Shown in pieces: positions 18,239 through 27,513 of a DNA stretch of 64,000 nucleotides. The DNA is from Xanthomonas sacchari (GTDB lineage Bacteria > Pseudomonadota > Gammaproteobacteria > Xanthomonadales > Xanthomonadaceae). Below the pieces are notes generated by a model. It did no database searches, was not told the origin of the DNA, and saw nothing but the letters and a program-made list of their open reading frames with translations. Position 1 is the stretch's first letter, and each line of letters opens with the position of its first letter. The stretch covers positions 4,340,001 to 4,404,000 of the forward strand of contig NZ_CP132343.1 in assembly GCF_040529065.1 (NCBI RefSeq), in the 5' to 3' direction. A program made the translations under genes and the position numbers.

Positions 18239-19012
18239 CTAGAACCCGTAACGCAAAAAACCACCGTCCACCGCAATGCATTCGCCGGTGATGTAGCTGG
18301 CCGCCGGCAGGCACAGGAAGCCGACCGCCGCCGCCACTTCCTCCGGTTCGCCGATGCGGCGCATCGGCGTGCGCTCGATCACCTGCTCGTAGTAGTCCGG
18401 GTCCGACAGCGGGCCGGAGGTGCGGCGGGTGCGGATGTACCACGGCGCCACCGCGTTGACCCGGATGCCGTCCTCGGCCCATTCGGCGGCGAGGTTGCGG
18501 GTGAGCTGGTGCAGCGCCGCCTTGGTCATGCCGTAGGGCGCGCCGCTGCGCACGTGGGTCAGCCCGGACACGCTGCCGACGTTGACGATCGCCGAGGCCG
18601 CATGCTGCGCCAGCAGCGGATGCGCGTAGCGCGACAGCTCGAACGCGGAGAACAGGTTGGTCTCGAAGATGCCGCGCCACTCGTCCTCGGTGTAGTCCAC
18701 CGCAGGCTTGCTGACGTTGCCGCCGGCGTTGTTGATCAGCAGGTCCAGGCCGTCGGCATGGTCCTCGACCCAGTCCAGGATCTCGCGGCGGTCCTCGTCG
18801 TCGGCGACGTCGGCGGCCAGCGCCAGGATCTCGCGCTCGGGAAAGGTCTCGCGCAGTTCGTCGCGCGCCGCTTCCAGCGCGTCGATATCGCGCGCCACCA
18901 GCAGCAGGTCGGCGCCGAACCCGAGCAGTTCGCGCGCGATCGCCAGGCCGATGCCGGCGCTGGCGCCGGTGATCAGCGCGGTCTGTCCGTCCAGCCGCCA
19001 ACGGTGCTGCAT
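18239..19012 (-). CDS. Short-chain dehydrogenase/reductase (tropinone reductase-like)
   Basis: 257 aa from the ATG at 19012 ([16 protein letters not shown]). Classical SDR features: cofactor motif [18 protein letters not shown], active-site Ser in [12 protein letters not shown], catalytic YGMTK, and the C-terminal GGFLRYGF end. An Arg-containing VARDID after the second strand suggests NADP preference. The [14 protein letters not shown] opening resembles the tropinone-reductase-like branch. The substrate is unknown. A divergent small lipoprotein gene starts 66 bp away. The longer open frame toward 19303 overlaps that gene and is rejected. Confidence 0.9.
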   Translation of the reverse strand: MQHRWRLDGQTALITGASAGIGLAIARELLGFGADLLLVARDIDALEAARDELRETFPEREILALAADVADDEDRREILDWVEDHADGLDLLINNAGGNVSKPAVDYTEDEWRGIFETNLFSAFELSRYAHPLLAQHAASAIVNVGSVSGLTHVRSGAPYGMTKAALHQLTRNLAAEWAEDGIRVNAVAPWYIRTRRTSGPLSDPDYYEQVIERTPMRRIGEPEEVAAAVGFLCLPAASYITGECIAVDGGFLRYGF

Positions 19013-19078
19013 GCGCGTGCCTGTCTGCTCACATGGGAGGCGTAGGATGATACCTCCACCCTCGAGGAGGTCGCCGCC

Positions 19079-19306
19079 ATGTCCGCACCACTGCGCAGGA
19101 TGACGTTGGCATTGCCGCTGCTCGCCCTGCTGGCCGCATGCAAGCCGGCACCGCCGCAACCGCCCGATGCGCCGCCACCGCCGAAGGCCAGCGCGTTGCG
19201 CAGCGCCATCGCCCAGCCGCTGGACCGCGCCAGGCAGACCCAGGCCACGCTCGACCGCGCCGCGGCCACGCAAAACGCCGCGCTGGACGCCGCGACCGCG
19301 CAATGA
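19079..19306 (+). CDS. Small lipoprotein
   Basis: 75 aa. The type II signal peptide has lipobox LLAAC (Cys at residue 21). The mature part is only about 55 residues: a Pro-rich stretch ([15 protein letters not shown]), then an Ala-rich amphipathic helix with [24 protein letters not shown] good ribosome-binding site (GAGGAGG) lies just upstream. A stem-loop follows the stop. Its helical repeat-like tail resembles small Lpp-like or assembly-associated lipoproteins, but no family is assigned. Confidence 0.75.
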   Translation: MSAPLRRMTLALPLLALLAACKPAPPQPPDAPPPPKASALRSAIAQPLDRARQTQATLDRAAATQNAALDAATAQ

Positions 19307-19307
19307 A

Positions 19308-19334
19308 CAACGCCGGCCACGGGGGCCGGCGTTG
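19308..19334. terminator. Stem-loop between lipoprotein gene and sppA
   Basis: An 11-bp perfect stem (19308-19318 with 19324-19334) and 5-nt loop just after the lipoprotein stop. It may also serve the convergent sppA. There is no strong T-tract on either side. Confidence 0.55.
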
Positions 19335-19388
19335 CAGGAAGCAGGCGACGCGCTCGCAAGAGCGCGCCGCTGCCGGCGCGGGGCCGGC

Positions 19389-21287
19389 TTACAGACCGCA
19401 GAAGCAGTAGGCCAGCGCCTTCACCGGTGCGCCCGGACGGGTGTCGGCCGCGTCCTTGACGAAGCGCAGTTGGGTGTCCAGTTCCGGCATGCTGCGCGCC
19501 AGCAGGACGTGGCCCAGCGCCGAGTCGCTCAGCATCCACACGCCCAGGCGGCTGCCGGCGAACCCGCTGACGAACTGCGCGAACGGCGTGGCCGGCTTCT
19601 CGACGTAGCGCACCCGGTACTTGTCCGGGCCGCCCAGCTTGGCGCGCGCCGCGGCATCGGCCACCGCGTCCTTGAAGCCGCCGAACGCGTCCACCAGCCC
19701 GCGCTCTTTGGCCTGCGCACCGCTCCACACGCGGCCGCGCGCCACCTGGTCGATGGCCTCGACCGACTTGCCGCGCGCCTGCGCGACCTTGCCGGTGAAG
19801 TCGGCATAGCCCTTGTTGATCACCGACTGGATCAGCTGGCCCACCGCCGGATCCATCGGCCGGGTCATGTCGAACGCGCCGGCGAAACGGGTGGTGCCGA
19901 CGCCGTCGGTGTGCACGCCGATCTTGTCCAGGGTGCGGGTGATGTTGGGGATCATGCCGAAGATGCCGATCGAGCCGGTGATGGTCGACGGGTCGGCATA
20001 GATGCGATCGGCGTTCATGCTGATCCAGTAGCCGCCGGACGCGGCCAGGTCGCCCATCGACACCACCACCGGCTTGCCGGCGGCCTTCAGCGCCACCACC
20101 TCGCGGCGGATCTGCTCGGAGGCGAACACTTCGCCGCCGGGCGAATCCACGCGCAGCACCACCGCCTTGACCGCGTCGTCGTCGCGCGCCTGGCGCAGCA
20201 GCGCCGCGGTCGACTCGCCGCCGATGCGGCCGGCCGGCTGTTCGCCGCCGCTGATCTCGCCCGCGGCGACCACCACCGCCACCTGCGGCCGCGAATCCAC
20301 CGGCGAACGGCGCAGGTCCAATTGCTGCAGGTAGCCGTCCAGGTCGACGTTGCGATAGCCGGTGTCGGCATCGTCGTCGGCGACGCCTCGCTTGGCCAGC
20401 AACTGTTCGACGTCCTCGCGGGTCTTCAGGCCGTCCACCAGCTTCTGCTGCAGGGCGAACTTGGCCAGGTCGCCACCGGCGGCGGCCACGCCCTCGGGCA
20501 TGGTGTCGATGCCGGCGTTGATCTGCTCAGGCGCCAGCTTGCGCGCCTTGGCGATGTCGGCCACGTAGCGCTGCCACACATCGTTCATCCAGAACAGGTC
20601 GGCTTCCTTGGACGCCGCCGAGGCCGCGTCGAGCACGTAGGGCTCGGCGGCGGACTTGTATTCGCCGACCTTGAACAGGTGCACGTCCACGCCGAGCTTG
20701 TCCTGCAGGCCCTCGCGGAAGTACTGGCGGTAGCGGCCCAGGCCTTCCAGGGTCATCGAGCCCATCGGGTCCAGGTAGACCTCGTTGGCCTGCGCGGCCA
20801 GCAGGTACTGCCACTGGTTCAGGTTGTCGCTGTAGGCGACGATCTGCTTGCCGGAGCTGCGCAGGTCCTGCAGCGCCTTCTCCACCTCGCGCATCGAGGC
20901 GAAGCCGCTGGGCTGCAGCTTGTCCAGGCGCAGTGCAACGCGCTCGATCTTGGGATCGGTCTTGGCCGCCTCGATCGCGCGCACCAGGTCGCGCAACTGG
21001 ATCTCCTGCGCGCCCTTGTCGTTCATCGCCTTGGCCAGCGCGCGGCTGACCGGGTCGGCACTGAACTGCTCGACCAGCTTGCCTTCCGGCGCGATCAGCA
21101 GCGTGGTGCGGTCGCGCAGCGCCTTGCCGCCGTCGCCGCGCGCCATGGCGAACACCATCGCCAGCAGGATCAGCAACAGGAAACCGAAGAACACCAGGTT
21201 GAAGATCAACCGGCGGGTGAAGTTCATCACATCCCACAGGCCGACGAAGAAGTTGGCGACGGGGCTGCGACGCACGGGTTGGTTCAT
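19389..21287 (-). CDS. sppA: Signal peptide peptidase SppA, long (67K) type
   Basis: 632 aa, the double-domain E. coli-type length. An N-terminal transmembrane helix is at about residues 24-48 ([19 protein letters not shown]). The catalytic lysine of the N-terminal half lies in [12 protein letters not shown]. The nucleophile serine of the C-terminal half lies in [12 protein letters not shown]. It degrades leftover signal peptides in the inner membrane as a tetramer. An RVDSPGGE oxyanion motif is also present. No partner is encoded adjacent. A MATE transporter follows upstream on the same strand, with a 76-bp gap. Confidence 0.95.
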   Translation of the reverse strand: MNQPVRRSPVANFFVGLWDVMNFTRRLIFNLVFFGFLLLILLAMVFAMARGDGGKALRDRTTLLIAPEGKLVEQFSADPVSRALAKAMNDKGAQEIQLRDLVRAIEAAKTDPKIERVALRLDKLQPSGFASMREVEKALQDLRSSGKQIVAYSDNLNQWQYLLAAQANEVYLDPMGSMTLEGLGRYRQYFREGLQDKLGVDVHLFKVGEYKSAAEPYVLDAASAASKEADLFWMNDVWQRYVADIAKARKLAPEQINAGIDTMPEGVAAAGGDLAKFALQQKLVDGLKTREDVEQLLAKRGVADDDADTGYRNVDLDGYLQQLDLRRSPVDSRPQVAVVVAAGEISGGEQPAGRIGGESTAALLRQARDDDAVKAVVLRVDSPGGEVFASEQIRREVVALKAAGKPVVVSMGDLAASGGYWISMNADRIYADPSTITGSIGIFGMIPNITRTLDKIGVHTDGVGTTRFAGAFDMTRPMDPAVGQLIQSVINKGYADFTGKVAQARGKSVEAIDQVARGRVWSGAQAKERGLVDAFGGFKDAVADAAARAKLGGPDKYRVRYVEKPATPFAQFVSGFAGSRLGVWMLSDSALGHVLLARSMPELDTQLRFVKDAADTRPGAPVKALAYCFCGL

Positions 21288-21363
21288 GGAAAACTCCGAA
21301 AGGTAGGCGTCTTGCGCCTGCGCAGCATACCGGCTGCGTCAGGCGCCGCACATGCGTCTGAAG

Positions 21364-22734
21364 TCAGGGGGCCGCCGAGGCGCCCGACAGCCGCGCGCTG
21401 CTCCAACGGAAGCGCGCGCCCATCATCACCGCCGCCGCGGTCAGGCCCAGGATCAGGCCGATCCACATGCCCTGCGGTCCCCAGCCCAGCCACAGGCCGA
21501 GGCCGGCGCCCAGCGGCATGCCCAGGCCCCAGTAGGAACACAGGGCCAGCAGCATCGGCACGCGGGTGTCCTTGAGGCCGCGCAGCGCCCCGGCCGACAG
21601 CACCTGCACGCCGTCGGGAAACTGGAAGGTGGCCGCGTACAGCAGCAGCGTGGAGGCCAGCGCGGCCACCGCCAGGTCGCTGGTGTAGATGCCGACGATG
21701 GCGTCGTGACCGACCAGCAGCACCAGCGCCGACAGCGCCTGGGTGCCGAGCACGATCGCATAGCCGGCCCAGGCCGCGCCGCGCACGCCTACCGCATCGC
21801 CCGCGCCGGCGGCGCGGCCGACCCGTACCGTGGTCGCTTCGGCCACGCCCATCGGCACCATGAAGCACAGCTGCGCCACGTTGATCGCGATCTGGTGCGC
21901 CGCCGCCGGCACCTCACCAAGCCGCGCGATCAGCAGCGCGGTGACGATGAACAGGCCGCCTTCCATCAGGATGGTCACGCCGATCGGCAGCCCGGTCTTC
22001 AGCAAGCCGGCGATCGCGCGCAGATCCGGGGCCTCGAACTGCGCGAACAGGCGCAGCGGCGCGAAGCGTCTGGACCGCGCCAGGTAGACCGCGAAACACA
22101 GCGCCTGCGCCCACATCGTGATCGCCGACGCCATGCCCAGGCCGCCGGCGCCGTGTTCGCGCAGGCCCCACAGGCCGAAGGTCAGCGCATAGCCGAGCGG
22201 CGCCAGCAGCAGCAGGCCACCGAAGCCGAGCAGCATGGTCGGCAGGGTCCAATGCATGCCTTCGCTGAGGTAGCGCATGCAGAAGTACAGCACCAGCGCC
22301 GGCACGCCCCAGCGGATCGCGTGCAGAAAGTCGCGCGCGCCGGGCACGATCTCCGGGGCGATGCCCAGTTGCGGCAGCGCCATCGGCATCACGCTCAGGA
22401 ACGCGAACATCAGCAGGCCCAGGCCCAGCGACAGCCACACCGCCTGGCGGAACAGCGGCCCGATCTGTGCCTGGCGCTTGCCGCCGTCGAGCTGCGACAC
22501 CGAGGCGGTCAGGGCGATCAGGGTGCCGATCGGAATCATCATCGGCAGCCACAGCAGCGCGGTGCCGACCGTCACCGAGGCCAGCGTGCGGGTGCCGTGG
22601 TGGCCGGCGATCACGTTGTCGACGAAGCTGATCAGGCCGGTGGAGACGTGCCCCAGGACCAGCGGCAAGGCGAGCTGCGCGGTGGTGCGCAGTTCGCGGC
22701 CCCGGATCGAGGCCGGGGTGGAAGACGAAAACAT
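21364..22734 (-). CDS. MATE family efflux transporter
   Basis: 456 aa from the ATG at 22734 (MFSSSTPASIRGRELRTT). Twelve hydrophobic helices in two related halves, typical for the MATE/NorM family. Family traits visible: LALPLVLGHVSTGLISFVDNVIAGHHG in helix 1-2, MIPIGTLIALTASVSQ, and VPMGVAEATTVRVGRAAGAG in the second half. It exports cationic drugs or metabolites in exchange for Na+ or H+. A much longer upstream frame overlaps the next gene and is not used. The substrate is unknown. Confidence 0.92.
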   Translation of the reverse strand: MFSSSTPASIRGRELRTTAQLALPLVLGHVSTGLISFVDNVIAGHHGTRTLASVTVGTALLWLPMMIPIGTLIALTASVSQLDGGKRQAQIGPLFRQAVWLSLGLGLLMFAFLSVMPMALPQLGIAPEIVPGARDFLHAIRWGVPALVLYFCMRYLSEGMHWTLPTMLLGFGGLLLLAPLGYALTFGLWGLREHGAGGLGMASAITMWAQALCFAVYLARSRRFAPLRLFAQFEAPDLRAIAGLLKTGLPIGVTILMEGGLFIVTALLIARLGEVPAAAHQIAINVAQLCFMVPMGVAEATTVRVGRAAGAGDAVGVRGAAWAGYAIVLGTQALSALVLLVGHDAIVGIYTSDLAVAALASTLLLYAATFQFPDGVQVLSAGALRGLKDTRVPMLLALCSYWGLGMPLGAGLGLWLGWGPQGMWIGLILGLTAAAVMMGARFRWSSARLSGASAAP

Positions 22735-22847
22735 TGCAAGACTCTGGCGATCCCGCCGACTGCGGCCGCGCAGACAGCGCCGGCACCGGGTGGCGGAGGC
22801 CGCGCATTCTACCCGCTGCGGCCGATGACTGCGTTGCCGCGCGCGGC

Positions 22848-24308
22848 TCAGCGCGCGGCGCGCTGCTTCAGCCAGGCGCCACGGCTGTCGGTACTCTGCG
22901 CCAGCAGGTCGCGACGCAAGGCGGCGCGGTCCTGCGGCGGGGTGCGCTGCGACAGCAGCGCCAGATGCTCGCGCTGGTCTGGCGGCAGGCTGCGCAGCAG
23001 GCCCAGCAGCGCCTGCCGCTGCGCCTCGGGCACGTACCCCAACAGCGGCTGCAGCGCCCAGAACTCGGCGCCCAGCTCCGGGCCGAGCAACCAGCCGTGG
23101 CGCTCCAGCGCGTCCATCTCGGCGAACTGCGCATGCAGGCTGTGCTGCTGCTCGATCGGCAGGCCGGCGAAGGCCGTGGCGACTTGACGCAACCGCGCCT
23201 GCGCCGCCGCCGGCAGCGCGTCCCAGGCGGCCTGGCGTGCGCGCAACTGCGCCGGGGTCAGCGCCGGTGGCGTGGCCGCCGCCGCCGCGGGCGTGACGGC
23301 CGTGGCCACGGCTGCGGCCGGCGTGACTTCGGTCGCCTCGGCCAGGTCGGCGGCGCTGGGGGCGCTGCGCTCGATCCGCGGCGGCGGCGCACCGGCCGCG
23401 TACCACGCATAGAAGTCCAGGTCGTAGATCGCCGGCTCCGGCAGCGGCGCCGGCGGCTCGGCCGGCAGCGGCGGCGCGCTGGCGGTGTCCGACTCCGGCG
23501 GCAGCACTTCCACCTGCACCGGGCCGGTATCGCCCAGTGCCAGGCTCGCGTCGCTGCCGCCGGCCGCGGCCGCGGCACGGGAACGGTGCCAGGGCAGGCG
23601 ATCCCAGAACACGGTACCGACCAGGGCCAGGACCACGACGGCGATCACCGCCCCGGCCAGGCGCGTGCGCAGGGCCGGGCGCGCACCACGGCGGCGCGGG
23701 CGCGCGGCGGCCGCGGCAGGCGCCGACGCGGGCGCCGCCGCGGCAGCGGGCGCCGTGCTGCCGGCGATCGCCGCATCGCGCAGCTGCGCCAGGGCCTGCA
23801 ACCGCGCCGGCGGCAGGTCGCGCAGGCACTGCTGCGCCGCATCGGCCAGCGCGCGCCAGCCCGCCGCATCCGGGCGCCCGCCGGCATCGCGCGGGCAGGC
23901 CCGCGCCAGCGCCTGCTGGTAATCCTCGGTGGACAGCTGCAGCACCTGTGCGGCGAGCGGCTCGTCCAGCCCGGCGATGATGCGCAGCAGCAGCGCCAGG
24001 CGGTCGGCCGGCTGCAGGCTGCGCAGATGGGCCAGCGGCGCCGGCCAGGTGCCCTCGGCGGCATCGGCCTGGCGCAGTGTCGGCACCGCGCCGAGCAGCT
24101 TCCAGAACCGCAGCGGCCAGTCGGCCATCGGCAGCGACGCGGCGTGGCTGCGGAAGGCCCGCATCGCGGCCGCCAGGGCGGGCAGGCCGCGCTCGGGACG
24201 GCCGCTCTGCAGGTCGGCCAGGACCGCGGCGCGGCGTTCGATCCCGCGCAGGAACGCGGCCAGGGCGGGCGGTGCGGCCACGCCGTCGGAAGGGGACGTG
24301 GCGGTCAT
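22848..24308 (-). CDS. Sigma-like N-terminal domain, TM helix and DUF3106 region
   Basis: 486 aa from the ATG at 24308. Residues about 92-136 (LRSLQPADRLALLLRIIAGL, then LAAQVLQLSTEDYQQALARA) look like region 4 of an ECF sigma factor, with a degenerate helix-turn-helix. A region-2-like helical segment precedes it. After an Ala/Pro linker and an RPRRRGARPALRTR basic patch, one transmembrane helix lies at about 217-236. The C-terminal half is periplasmic: an Ala/Pro-rich stretch, then a DUF3106-like region with repeated short helices (LPPDQREHLALLSQRTPPQD, LRQVATAFAGLPIEQQ). The sigma resemblance is my reading and needs a profile search. The upstream 697 bp contain no gene. Confidence 0.65.
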   Translation of the reverse strand: MTATSPSDGVAAPPALAAFLRGIERRAAVLADLQSGRPERGLPALAAAMRAFRSHAASLPMADWPLRFWKLLGAVPTLRQADAAEGTWPAPLAHLRSLQPADRLALLLRIIAGLDEPLAAQVLQLSTEDYQQALARACPRDAGGRPDAAGWRALADAAQQCLRDLPPARLQALAQLRDAAIAGSTAPAAAAAPASAPAAAAARPRRRGARPALRTRLAGAVIAVVVLALVGTVFWDRLPWHRSRAAAAAGGSDASLALGDTGPVQVEVLPPESDTASAPPLPAEPPAPLPEPAIYDLDFYAWYAAGAPPPRIERSAPSAADLAEATEVTPAAAVATAVTPAAAAATPPALTPAQLRARQAAWDALPAAAQARLRQVATAFAGLPIEQQHSLHAQFAEMDALERHGWLLGPELGAEFWALQPLLGYVPEAQRQALLGLLRSLPPDQREHLALLSQRTPPQDRAALRRDLLAQSTDSRGAWLKQRAAR

Positions 24309-24599
24309 CGGAACTCCATCATCGGCGCGATGATAGCGAGGCGGCCGCCGCATCGCGCGCTTGACAGAAGCGCCGCGATCGGCTCATCCGCGGCTACCGC
24401 GACGGCGGGTTGTGCACAGCGCCTGGAATTGGCCTGCGACAGGTCTTGTCAAGACCCCGCGAAACCATGTTGCATCTGTGTTTCACGGCCAAGTTGTTGT
24501 TCTCAAAAGAATAAATGCGAATGGCGCTTTTTTGTCCAACTCGTGGCAGAGGCTTGTGAGTCCGTCTTCACGGCGTGGAGCATGCCCTTCATGCACAGC

Positions 24600-24624
24600 T
24601 TTATCCACAGCAGATGTGGATAAA
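24600..24624. promoter_or_regulatory. Two inverted consensus DnaA boxes
   Basis: TTATCCACA at 24601-24609 and its exact reverse complement TGTGGATAA at 24615-24623 are arranged head to head with a 5-nt spacer; the palindrome extends one more base on each side. Both are perfect matches to the high-affinity DnaA consensus, in an AT-rich island about 400 bp before priA. Two boxes and no dnaA nearby argue against an origin. A DnaA-titration, reactivation or promoter-control site is more likely. Confidence 0.6.
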
Positions 24625-24725
24625 TTCGATTCTCCAAGCGCGGCGGCTATTTACGACCGGTTTATCACTTTGCGGGCAGCAATCGCGCGCAACTCCTGGC
24701 GCCCGGAACCCACTTGCCACGGCCG

Positions 24726-24996
24726 CTAGGGCGTGTCACCGATCCCCGAGCATGCCGCGCCGCGGTTGCGCGTGATTGTGGCAAGGAAGAGCGAGGAAGT
24801 GGACGTGCGTCCACGCCCGAGCGATGACGCGGCCACGGGCACGCGCAACCGCGGCCCTTCGGGTTGGGTCTGGCAGGCGCGCTGCCGACGCCGCGCGGCT
24901 TGACCTGACGGCCAGTCAGGCGCTGCGCCACGCAACGCCGGCAGCGCGCCTGCCAGACCCAACGCGGCGTACTCGGGGATCGGTGACACGCCCTAG
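24726..24996. repeat. 271-bp nested inverted-repeat element (MITE-like)
   Basis: Perfect 25-bp terminal inverted repeats at 24726-24750 and 24972-24996, each ending in CTAG at the outer edge, so a 4-bp CTAG target duplication is possible. Inside are a second perfect 25-bp pair (24863-24887 with 24939-24963) and a 15-bp pair around CCGCGGTTGCGCGTG. There is no ORF of its own. The structure fits a non-autonomous mobile element or a large structured repeat. Confidence 0.7.
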
Positions 24997-25005
24997 ACTA
25001 GGTGG

Positions 25006-27195
25006 ATGCCCTCCCCCGTCGCCACGCTCCGCGTCGCCCTGCCCGTCCCCTTGCCGCAGTTGTTCGACTACCTGCCGCCGCCCGGCGGCGCGGTCGCCGA
25101 CGGCGACGTCGGCCGCCGGGTGCAGGTGCCGTTCGGCAACCGCGAACTGAGCGGGGTGGTCGCGGCGACCGGCCAGGTCGAGGGCGCCGATGGCCTGCGC
25201 GCTGCACTGGCCTGGCTGGACCCGGCGCCGCTGCTGCACGGCGAACTGGCCGAGTCGCTGCGCTGGCTGGCGCGCTACAGCCACGCGCCGCTGGGCGAGG
25301 TGCTGGCGACCGCCCTGCCGGTGCCGCTGCGCCGCGGCGAAGCGCTGCCCGACACCCACGCCTGGGCCTGGCGCCTGACCGAGGCCGGCGCCAGCCACCG
25401 CGCCCGCGCCGGCACCCGCCCGCACCGCTTCGCCACGCTGCTGGCGGACGGCGCCGTGGACGAGGACCGGCTGGACCAGGCGATGGACGACTGGCGCAGC
25501 GCCGCCCGCGTCCTGGCCAAGCGCGGCCACGCCGAACGCATCGCCGTGCCGGCCAGCGCCGCGGCGCCGCAGCCACAGCCCGGGCCAGTGCCCAACGCCG
25601 AGCAGCAGGCCGCCATCGACGCGGTGGTCGGCGCCGCCGGCTTCGCCCCGTTCCTGCTCGACGGCGTCACCGGCAGCGGCAAGACCGAGGTCTACCTGCA
25701 GGCGATCGCCGCCTGCCTGGCGCGCGGCCGCCAGGCGCTGGTGCTGGTGCCGGAGATCGGCCTGACCCCGCAGACCCTGGCGCGCTTCCGCGCCCGCCTC
25801 GGCGTGCCGGTGCATGCGCTGCATTCCGGGCTCAACGACAACGAACGCGCCCGGGTCTGGGCCGCCGCCTGGCGTGGCGAGGCGCAGGTGGTGGTCGGCA
25901 CCCGCTCGGCGGTGTTCGTGCCGCTGCCGCAGGCCGGATTGATCGTGGTCGACGAGGAACACGACGGCAGCTACAAGCAGCAGGACGGCATCCGCTACCA
26001 CGCCCGCGATTTCGCCCTGGTGCGCGGCAAGGCGCTGGACGTGCCGGTGCTGTTGGGCAGCGCCACGCCGTCGCTGGAGAGCCTGCACAACGCCACCGGC
26101 GGCCGCTACGCGCACCTGCGCCTGACCCGCCGCGCCGGCGACGCCAAACCGCCTACGGTGCGCGTGCTCGACGTGCGCAAGCGCCCGCTACAGGACGGGC
26201 TGTCGCCGGAGGTGCTGGCCGGGATCGGCACGGCACTGGCCGATGGCGGCCAGGTGCTGGTGTTCAAGAACCGCCGCGGCTATGCGCCGGTGCTGCTGTG
26301 CCACGACTGCGGCTGGACCGCGCCGTGCCAGCGCTGCAGCACCCCGTTGCACGCCACGCCGATGACCGTGCACGCCGGCGGCCGGCGCCTGCAATGCCAC
26401 CACTGCGGCGCACGGCAGCCGGCGCCACTGGCCTGCCCGGACTGCGGCAGCCTGGCGCTGCAGCCGCAGGGCATCGGCACCGAACGCCTGGAGGAACGCC
26501 TGGTGCAGGCATTCCCGGACGTGCCGGTGCTACGCATCGACCGCAGCACCACCCAACGCCGCGATGCGCTGGAGACGCAGTTGGCCACGCTCGGCACTGC
26601 GCCCGGCATCCTGGTCGGCACGCAGATCCTGGCCAAGGGCCACGACCTGCCGCAATTGAGCCGGGTGGTGGTGGTCGGCATCGACGAAGGCCTGTTCTCG
26701 GCCGATTTCCGTGCCAGCGAGAAGCTGGCGCAGCAGTTGATCCAGGTCGCCGGCCGCGCCGGCCGCGCGGCACGGCCGGGCGAGGTCTGGCTGCAGACCC
26801 ACCACCCCGGGCATCCGCTGCTGCAGACCCTGGTGCACGGCGGCTACCACGCCTTCGCCGCGGCGGAACTGGAGCAGCGCGAGGCCGCAGGCTTCCCGCC
26901 GTTCGCGCACCTGGCGCTGCTGCGCGCCGAGGCCAAGCAGGTCGAACACGCCAACGCCTTCCTCGCCGCCGTGCGCGCGCTGCTGCCGGCGCAGGACGAG
27001 GTGCAGCGCTTTGGTCCGATGCCTGCGCCGATGCCGCGCCGCGCCGGTTTCCAGCGCACCCAGTTGCTGCTGTCGGCAAACACGCGACGCGCGCTGCATA
27101 CAGTGCTGGACGCAGCGGTGCCGGCGATCCACGCGCTGCCACAGGCCCGGCGGGTGCGCTGGTCGCTGGATGTGGATCCGCAGGATCTGTACTGA
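25006..27195 (+). CDS. priA: Primosomal replication protein N' (PriA helicase)
   Basis: 729 aa. The N-terminal 3'-end-binding domain starts TLRVALPVPLPQLFDYLPP. Walker A is DGVTGSGKTEVYL, Walker B/DEAH-like is VVDEEHDGSYKQQDG, and the zinc site has paired CxxC motifs (CHDCGWTAPCQRC, CHHCG, CPDCGS). A GRAGRAARPGEVWLQT helicase motif and a C-terminal domain complete it. PriA restarts stalled forks by loading DnaB at branched DNA. It is preceded by the element at 24726-24996. A second long frame over the same region is a shadow. Confidence 0.96.
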   Translation: MPSPVATLRVALPVPLPQLFDYLPPPGGAVADGDVGRRVQVPFGNRELSGVVAATGQVEGADGLRAALAWLDPAPLLHGELAESLRWLARYSHAPLGEVLATALPVPLRRGEALPDTHAWAWRLTEAGASHRARAGTRPHRFATLLADGAVDEDRLDQAMDDWRSAARVLAKRGHAERIAVPASAAAPQPQPGPVPNAEQQAAIDAVVGAAGFAPFLLDGVTGSGKTEVYLQAIAACLARGRQALVLVPEIGLTPQTLARFRARLGVPVHALHSGLNDNERARVWAAAWRGEAQVVVGTRSAVFVPLPQAGLIVVDEEHDGSYKQQDGIRYHARDFALVRGKALDVPVLLGSATPSLESLHNATGGRYAHLRLTRRAGDAKPPTVRVLDVRKRPLQDGLSPEVLAGIGTALADGGQVLVFKNRRGYAPVLLCHDCGWTAPCQRCSTPLHATPMTVHAGGRRLQCHHCGARQPAPLACPDCGSLALQPQGIGTERLEERLVQAFPDVPVLRIDRSTTQRRDALETQLATLGTAPGILVGTQILAKGHDLPQLSRVVVVGIDEGLFSADFRASEKLAQQLIQVAGRAGRAARPGEVWLQTHHPGHPLLQTLVHGGYHAFAAAELEQREAAGFPPFAHLALLRAEAKQVEHANAFLAAVRALLPAQDEVQRFGPMPAPMPRRAGFQRTQLLLSANTRRALHTVLDAAVPAIHALPQARRVRWSLDVDPQDLY

Positions 27196-27513
27196 GGCAG
27201 GCGCGCGGTGCGCGGCGCAAGTCCTTCAGTGCACCACTGGCGTAAATCGCTGGAGCGCCAGCGCGCGTCGAGCCCGCGATGCGCCGGCCTTGCATGAGGC
27301 CGCAAATCGTCGGCACCGCACGCAATCCGCTTCCGTAGGAGCGGCTTCAGCCGCGACGGGCATTACCGGTAATGCTTCATCGCGGCTGAAGCCGCTCCTA
27401 CGCGGCAGTGGCGCGTGTCGCCAAAGCAGGGCCGCTCTGAAGCTGCTCCAGACGAACGCACATTCGATCGCCATGGCAAAGCGGACGGCGGCCCTGACGC
27501 CCACGCGTTTCGC
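27196..27513. other. Intergenic region priA to VanW gene
   Basis: 318 bp between convergent genes with one REP pair (27334-27402). No gene or clear terminator was recognised besides it. Confidence 0.6.
27334..27402. repeat. REP pair (REPIN-like hairpin), 22-bp arms
   Basis: The arms at 27334-27355 and 27381-27402 are perfect reverse complements of the GTAGGAGCGGCTTCAGCC type, with a spacer containing ATTACCGGTAAT. Confidence 0.9.

Larger units (their letters stand above)
24309..25005. other. Long intergenic region upstream of priA
   Basis: 697 bp with no convincing gene. The first part (about 24455-24690) is clearly AT-richer than its surroundings and contains the inverted DnaA-box pair. 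The second part (24726-24996) is the inverted-repeat element. It separates two divergent genes, so both promoters should be here. Confidence 0.7.

Noticed and set aside
24455-24690. AT-rich island with DnaA boxes considered as a chromosomal origin
   Set aside because: Only two boxes are present, and no dnaA, dnaN or parAB lies nearby.
24726-24996. Inverted-repeat element considered as an insertion sequence
   Set aside because: 271 bp with no transposase ORF; at most a MITE.
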